Shown here in pieces: positions 6,846-10,120 of a stretch of DNA of 10,120 nucleotides. The translations under genes and the position numbers were made by a program. This DNA is from Actinomycetales bacterium (lineage in GTDB: Bacteria; Actinomycetota; Actinomycetes; Mycobacteriales; Mycobacteriaceae): positions 1 to 10,120 of the forward strand of contig DUOR01000011.1 of the NCBI GenBank assembly GCA_012838715.1, read 5' to 3'. The notes beneath the pieces were generated by a model, which saw nothing but the letters and a program-made list of their open reading frames with translations, was not told the origin of the DNA and made no database searches. The number at the start of each line of letters is the position of its first letter. The first letter of the stretch is position 1.

Positions 6846-6861
6846 ACCGGTGTTCACCGGT
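6846..6861. promoter_or_regulatory. Perfect inverted repeat at the start of the putA leader
   Basis: ACCGGTG (6846-6852) and CACCGGT (6855-6861) are exact reverse complements around TT. The element lies just after the predicted start of transcription, a usual place for a repressor operator; as RNA it would have too tight a loop to form the full stem. It could bind a proline-responsive regulator, but no regulator gene is in the window. Confidence 0.45.
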
Positions 6862-6935
6862 GCCCTTTCCCGCGCATTCCACGGGTGCCCCGGCTCACGC
6901 GGGGATGCCCCCGACGCGAAAACGGAGACTCGACG

Positions 6936-9900
6936 ATGACCGCCACGAACCACCCGACGGACGCCAACGCCACTTCCCCGGCCGATCCGACCACCCTGGA
7001 ATCCGTCGCGGACGCCGCCGTGGAGCGGGCGCTGCGCTGGTGGCGGGACTCCGGTGAGGGCGAAGGCGGGGGCGTCGGCAAGCAGGGTGAACAAGACGGG
7101 CAGCGTCTCACCGACAAAATCACCGGGAAAATCGACCGGCGGGACAAGGCGGGGCACGCGGCGGAGCAGCTGGCGAAGCTCGTGCACGACCCCGACGGCG
7201 TCGACTACACGATGGCGTTCGTGGATCAGGTCGCCCGCCCCGAGGACAACGCCACCGCCGCCCGGCAATTGACGAAGATTACGGGCGGCTCTTCAGTGCC
7301 CGGCTTCCTCTCCTCCCTCGACCGCGCGGCGATGCGCCTGGGCGGGGCGTTGGCGGAGCGGCTGCCCGGCATCGTCATGCCGGTGGCGCGGCGCCGCATG
7401 CGCCAGCTGGTGGGGCACCTCGTCCTCGACTCCGAGGGTTCCGCGCTGCGGGACCTGCTTTCCGACGCCCGCTCCCGCGGCCGTCAGCTGAACCTCAACC
7501 TCCTGGGCGAGGCGGTGCTCGGCGAGCGGGAGGCCAACCGCCGCCTGCAGGACACGATGGATCTGCTGCGCGACCCGAACGTCGACTACGTCTCGGTGAA
7601 GGCGTCGAGCGTCGTCTCCCAGCTGAACCCGTGGGACTTCGACGGCAGCGTCGACCGGCTCGTGGAAACGCTGCGGCCGCTGTACCGGATTGCGGCGGAG
7701 GAGGCGGGCGGCACGAAGTCCGGCCGCGCCCGCCCGCCGTTCATCAACCTCGACATGGAGGAGTACCACGACCTGGAGCTGACGCTCGAGGTCTTCGAGC
7801 GCATCCTCGGCGAGGAGGAGTTCAGGCACGTCGAAGCCGGCATCGTGCTGCAGGCGTACCTGCCGGACTCCGTCGCCGCGCTGGACCGGCTGCTCGACTT
7901 CGCCGCCAAGCGCGTCGCCGACGGCGGCGCCCCGCTGAAGGTCCGCCTGGTCAAGGGCGCGAACCTGTCGATGGAAACCGTCTCGGCCGACCTGCACGGC
8001 TGGGAGCGCGCCCCCTACGCCACCAAGGCCGAGACCGACGCCAACTACCTGCGGCTCCTCGACCGCGTCCTGCGCCCCGAGCATGCCGGGCACCTGCGCG
8101 TCGGCGTCGCCAGCCACAACCTGTTCTCCATGGCCACCGCCGTGGAGCTGGCCCGCGCCCGCGGCGTCGAGGACCAGATCGACGCGGAGATGCTGCAGGG
8201 CATGGCGCCGACGCAGCAGGACGCCATCGAGGCCGACGTCGGCAGGCTCATCCTGTACACCCCGGTCGTCGACGTCCGCAGCTTCGACGTGGCGGTGTCC
8301 TACCTGGTGCGCCGCCTGGAGGAGAACGCCGCGGAGGAGAACTTCCTCCACGCGATGACCGACACCGGCCGCCGCGACGCGATGGACGAGCAGGTCGAGC
8401 GTTTCCGCGACTCCGTCGGCGACCGCAACGACGTCGCGGCCGAGCCGCGCCGCACCCAGGACCGCCGCGCCGAGCGCGAGCCCGGCACCGTGACCACGCC
8501 GCGCGCCGCCGACGCCCAGTCCACCACGACCTTCGCCAACGAACCCGACACCGACCCCGCCCTGCCCGCCAACCGCGAGTGGGCGAAGTCCATCGTGTCC
8601 GCCGACGCCGACCCGGGGCCGGAGACCGCGCCGCTCATCGAAGACGTCGCCGACGTCGACGGCATCGTCGACCGGGCCGCCCGCGTCCAGGTCGCGTGGG
8701 CGGATCTCGGGGAGGACGGCCGGGCCGACGTGCTGGCCACCGTCGGCAAGCGGCTGGCGTCGCGCCGCGCGGAGCTGCTCGCCGCCGCGGTGCACGGCCC
8801 GGGCAAGACCATCGCGGAGGCCGACCCCGAAATCAGCGAGGCCATCGACTTCGTGCGCTACTACGCGCACTGCGCGCGGGTGCTCGCCGACGAGCCCGGC
8901 GTGACGTTCACCCCGAACCGCGTCACCGTGGTGTCGCCGCCGTGGAACTTCCCGGTGGCCATCCCGGTCGGCGGCATGGTGGCGGCGCTGGCCGCCGGTT
9001 CGGCGGTGATCATCTCCCCCGCCCCGCAGGTGGTGCGCATCGCGGAGGTCGCCGTGGCGGCGCTGCGCGACGGGCTCGCCGACGCCGGCGCCGACCCGGA
9101 CCTGATTCAGCTGGCCAACACCGACGAGGGCGACGCCGGGCGTGCGCTGATCACGCATGACGGGGTGGACGCGGTGATTCTCACCGGCGCCTCGGAGACC
9201 GCCGCCCTGTTCCGCGGGTGGCGGCCGGACCGGCCGGTGTTCGCGGAGACGAGCGGCAAGAACGCCATCATCGTCACCCCGGCGGCCGACCCGGATCTGG
9301 CGGCGCGCGACATCGTCGACTCCGCGTTCGGCCACGCCGGGCAGAAGTGCTCGGCGGGCTCCCTGGCCATTCTGGTCGGCGCGGCCGGCGAGTCCGAGCG
9401 CCTGATGAACCAGATCCTCGACGCCGCCTCGACCCTCGAGGTCGGCCACGGCCGCGACCTGGGCACCGACATGAACCCGCTGGTCGAGGCGCCGGGCCAG
9501 AAACTCGAGCGCGGCCTCACCCGGCTCGACCCCGGCGAGGAGTGGCTGCTGCGGCCCCGCAAGCTGGATGAGGAGGGCCTGGTGTGGTCGCCGGGCATCC
9601 GCGACAAGGTCAAGCCCGGCTCCTGGTTCCACGAAACCGAGTGCTTCGGGCCGGTCCTGGGCATCATGCGCGCCCCCGACCTGGAGACCGCCATCGAATG
9701 GCAGAACGCCGTCGATTTCGGCCTGACCGGCGGCATCCACACCCTGGACGCCGACGAGGTCGCCTTCTGGCTCGACCGCGTGGAGGTCGGCAACGCGTAC
9801 GTCAACCGCCACATCACCGGCGCCATCGTCCGCCGCCAGCCCTTCGGCGGCTGGAAGGGCTCCTCCGTCGGGCCGGGTGCCAAGGCCGGCGGCCCCAATT

Positions 9901-10120
9901 ACGTGGCGCAATTCGGCTCGCTTGCCGACGGCGGCAGCCACCCGCTGCACATCGCGCCCCCGTCGCGCGCCATGGGCTGGGTGCTGCGGGACGTGACCGC
10001 GGCGCTGCGGGACGCGGGCGTCCGCGTCGATGGCGGGGACGCCGGCGCGGGTTCGGGTTCCGGTGCTGGCTCGGGTGCCGGCGCGGGATCGCGTGCCGAC
10101 GCGGGCTCGGCCGGGTCCAC
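6936..10120 (+). CDS. putA: Bifunctional proline dehydrogenase / P5C (glutamate semialdehyde) dehydrogenase PutA, 3' end outside window
   Basis: Oxidises proline to pyrroline-5-carboxylate on FAD, then the hydrolysed semialdehyde to glutamate on NAD+. The frame is open to the right edge (1061 residues). No ribbon-helix-helix domain precedes the dehydrogenase, so unlike E. coli PutA it should not bind DNA. Proline dehydrogenase signatures are RLVKGAN (337-343) and YLVRRLEEN (456-464), whose Arg pair matches the substrate-binding Arg of PutA. The aldehyde dehydrogenase half has PWNFP (W670, N671), catalytic Glu771 in AETSGKN, catalytic Cys805 in GQKCSAG and FGGWKGS (970-976). Ser694 replaces the usual Lys of the KPAxQ motif that contacts the cofactor ribose. 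Residues 1036-1061 are almost only Gly, Ala and Ser. The ATG start has GGAGA (6924-6928) seven bases upstream. The gene has its own promoter and pairs functionally with putP. Confidence 0.97.
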   Translation, partial: MTATNHPTDANATSPADPTTLESVADAAVERALRWWRDSGEGEGGGVGKQGEQDGQRLTDKITGKIDRRDKAGHAAEQLAKLVHDPDGVDYTMAFVDQVARPEDNATAARQLTKITGGSSVPGFLSSLDRAAMRLGGALAERLPGIVMPVARRRMRQLVGHLVLDSEGSALRDLLSDARSRGRQLNLNLLGEAVLGEREANRRLQDTMDLLRDPNVDYVSVKASSVVSQLNPWDFDGSVDRLVETLRPLYRIAAEEAGGTKSGRARPPFINLDMEEYHDLELTLEVFERILGEEEFRHVEAGIVLQAYLPDSVAALDRLLDFAAKRVADGGAPLKVRLVKGANLSMETVSADLHGWERAPYATKAETDANYLRLLDRVLRPEHAGHLRVGVASHNLFSMATAVELARARGVEDQIDAEMLQGMAPTQQDAIEADVGRLILYTPVVDVRSFDVAVSYLVRRLEENAAEENFLHAMTDTGRRDAMDEQVERFRDSVGDRNDVAAEPRRTQDRRAEREPGTVTTPRAADAQSTTTFANEPDTDPALPANREWAKSIVSADADPGPETAPLIEDVADVDGIVDRAARVQVAWADLGEDGRADVLATVGKRLASRRAELLAAAVHGPGKTIAEADPEISEAIDFVRYYAHCARVLADEPGVTFTPNRVTVVSPPWNFPVAIPVGGMVAALAAGSAVIISPAPQVVRIAEVAVAALRDGLADAGADPDLIQLANTDEGDAGRALITHDGVDAVILTGASETAALFRGWRPDRPVFAETSGKNAIIVTPAADPDLAARDIVDSAFGHAGQKCSAGSLAILVGAAGESERLMNQILDAASTLEVGHGRDLGTDMNPLVEAPGQKLERGLTRLDPGEEWLLRPRKLDEEGLVWSPGIRDKVKPGSWFHETECFGPVLGIMRAPDLETAIEWQNAVDFGLTGGIHTLDADEVAFWLDRVEVGNAYVNRHITGAIVRRQPFGGWKGSSVGPGAKAGGPNYVAQFGSLADGGSHPLHIAPPSRAMGWVLRDVTAALRDAGVRVDGGDAGAGSGSGAGSGAGAGSRADAGSAGS
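10035..10120 (+). repeat. Gly/Ala/Ser low-complexity stretch in PutA, cut by window end
   Basis: From residue about 1036 the PutA frame reads AGAGSGSGAGSGAGAGS and then RADAGSAGS, built from repeated GGTTC/GGCTC/GGTGC-type codon pairs. It follows a normal-looking PutA segment (RAMGWVLRDVTAALRDAG) and may be a flexible linker inserted before the final C-terminal part. Codon-level repetition suggests replication slippage. Confidence 0.75.

Noticed and set aside
6888..6904. A small CCCCG/CGGGG stem in the putA leader
   Set aside because: Only 5 bp with a 7-base loop, which is expected by chance at this GC content.
6572..7057. A 161-residue frame bridging the membrane-protein gene and putA
   Set aside because: It runs through a clear terminator and promoter, is Arg/Pro-rich, and overlaps two real genes in another frame.
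7293..9950. An 885-residue open frame on the minus strand across putA
   Set aside because: It is a shadow of putA, with the same composition artefact and no domain signature.

Overview
The window comes from a high-GC actinobacterium, most likely a Corynebacterium or close relative. By eye it is about 70% G+C with strong G/C bias at third codon positions. That bias produces several very long antisense open frames, which I treat as shadows. The assignment rests on the style of the proteins: an actinobacterial SNF2 protein with an extra N-terminal region, a PutP, and a two-domain PutA without a DNA-binding N-terminus. I could not run a database search.

Layout. Positions 1-3146 (minus strand) hold most of a SNF2/HepA-type helicase gene whose 3' end lies beyond the left edge. 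A divergent intergenic region of about 475 bases follows, with four 11-bp tandem repeats and an AT-rich patch. On the plus strand come putP (Na+/proline symporter, TTG start at 3623, stop at 5188), a terminator-like hairpin, and a second very strong hairpin at 5300-5340. Next are a predicted HNH (DUF1524-type) nuclease lipoprotein (5327-5980), a small four-helix membrane protein of unknown function (6166-6666), and a good intrinsic terminator (6725-6775). A promoter and leader then precede putA, a proline dehydrogenase/P5C dehydrogenase that runs off the right edge.

How the genes work together. PutP imports proline and PutA oxidises it to glutamate, so 3623-10120 is a proline-utilisation locus. 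Two unrelated cell-envelope genes sit between transporter and enzyme. PutA has its own promoter behind a terminator, so putP and putA are probably separate transcription units. The SNF2 gene is divergent and has no evident link to proline metabolism.

I see no mobile element, CRISPR array, RNA gene or obvious new system. The points most worth checking are the 11-bp tandem repeat, the hairpin that contains the only plausible start codon of the nuclease, a Lys-to-Ser difference in PutA's NAD-binding motif, and the low-complexity Gly/Ala/Ser stretch near the visible end of PutA.
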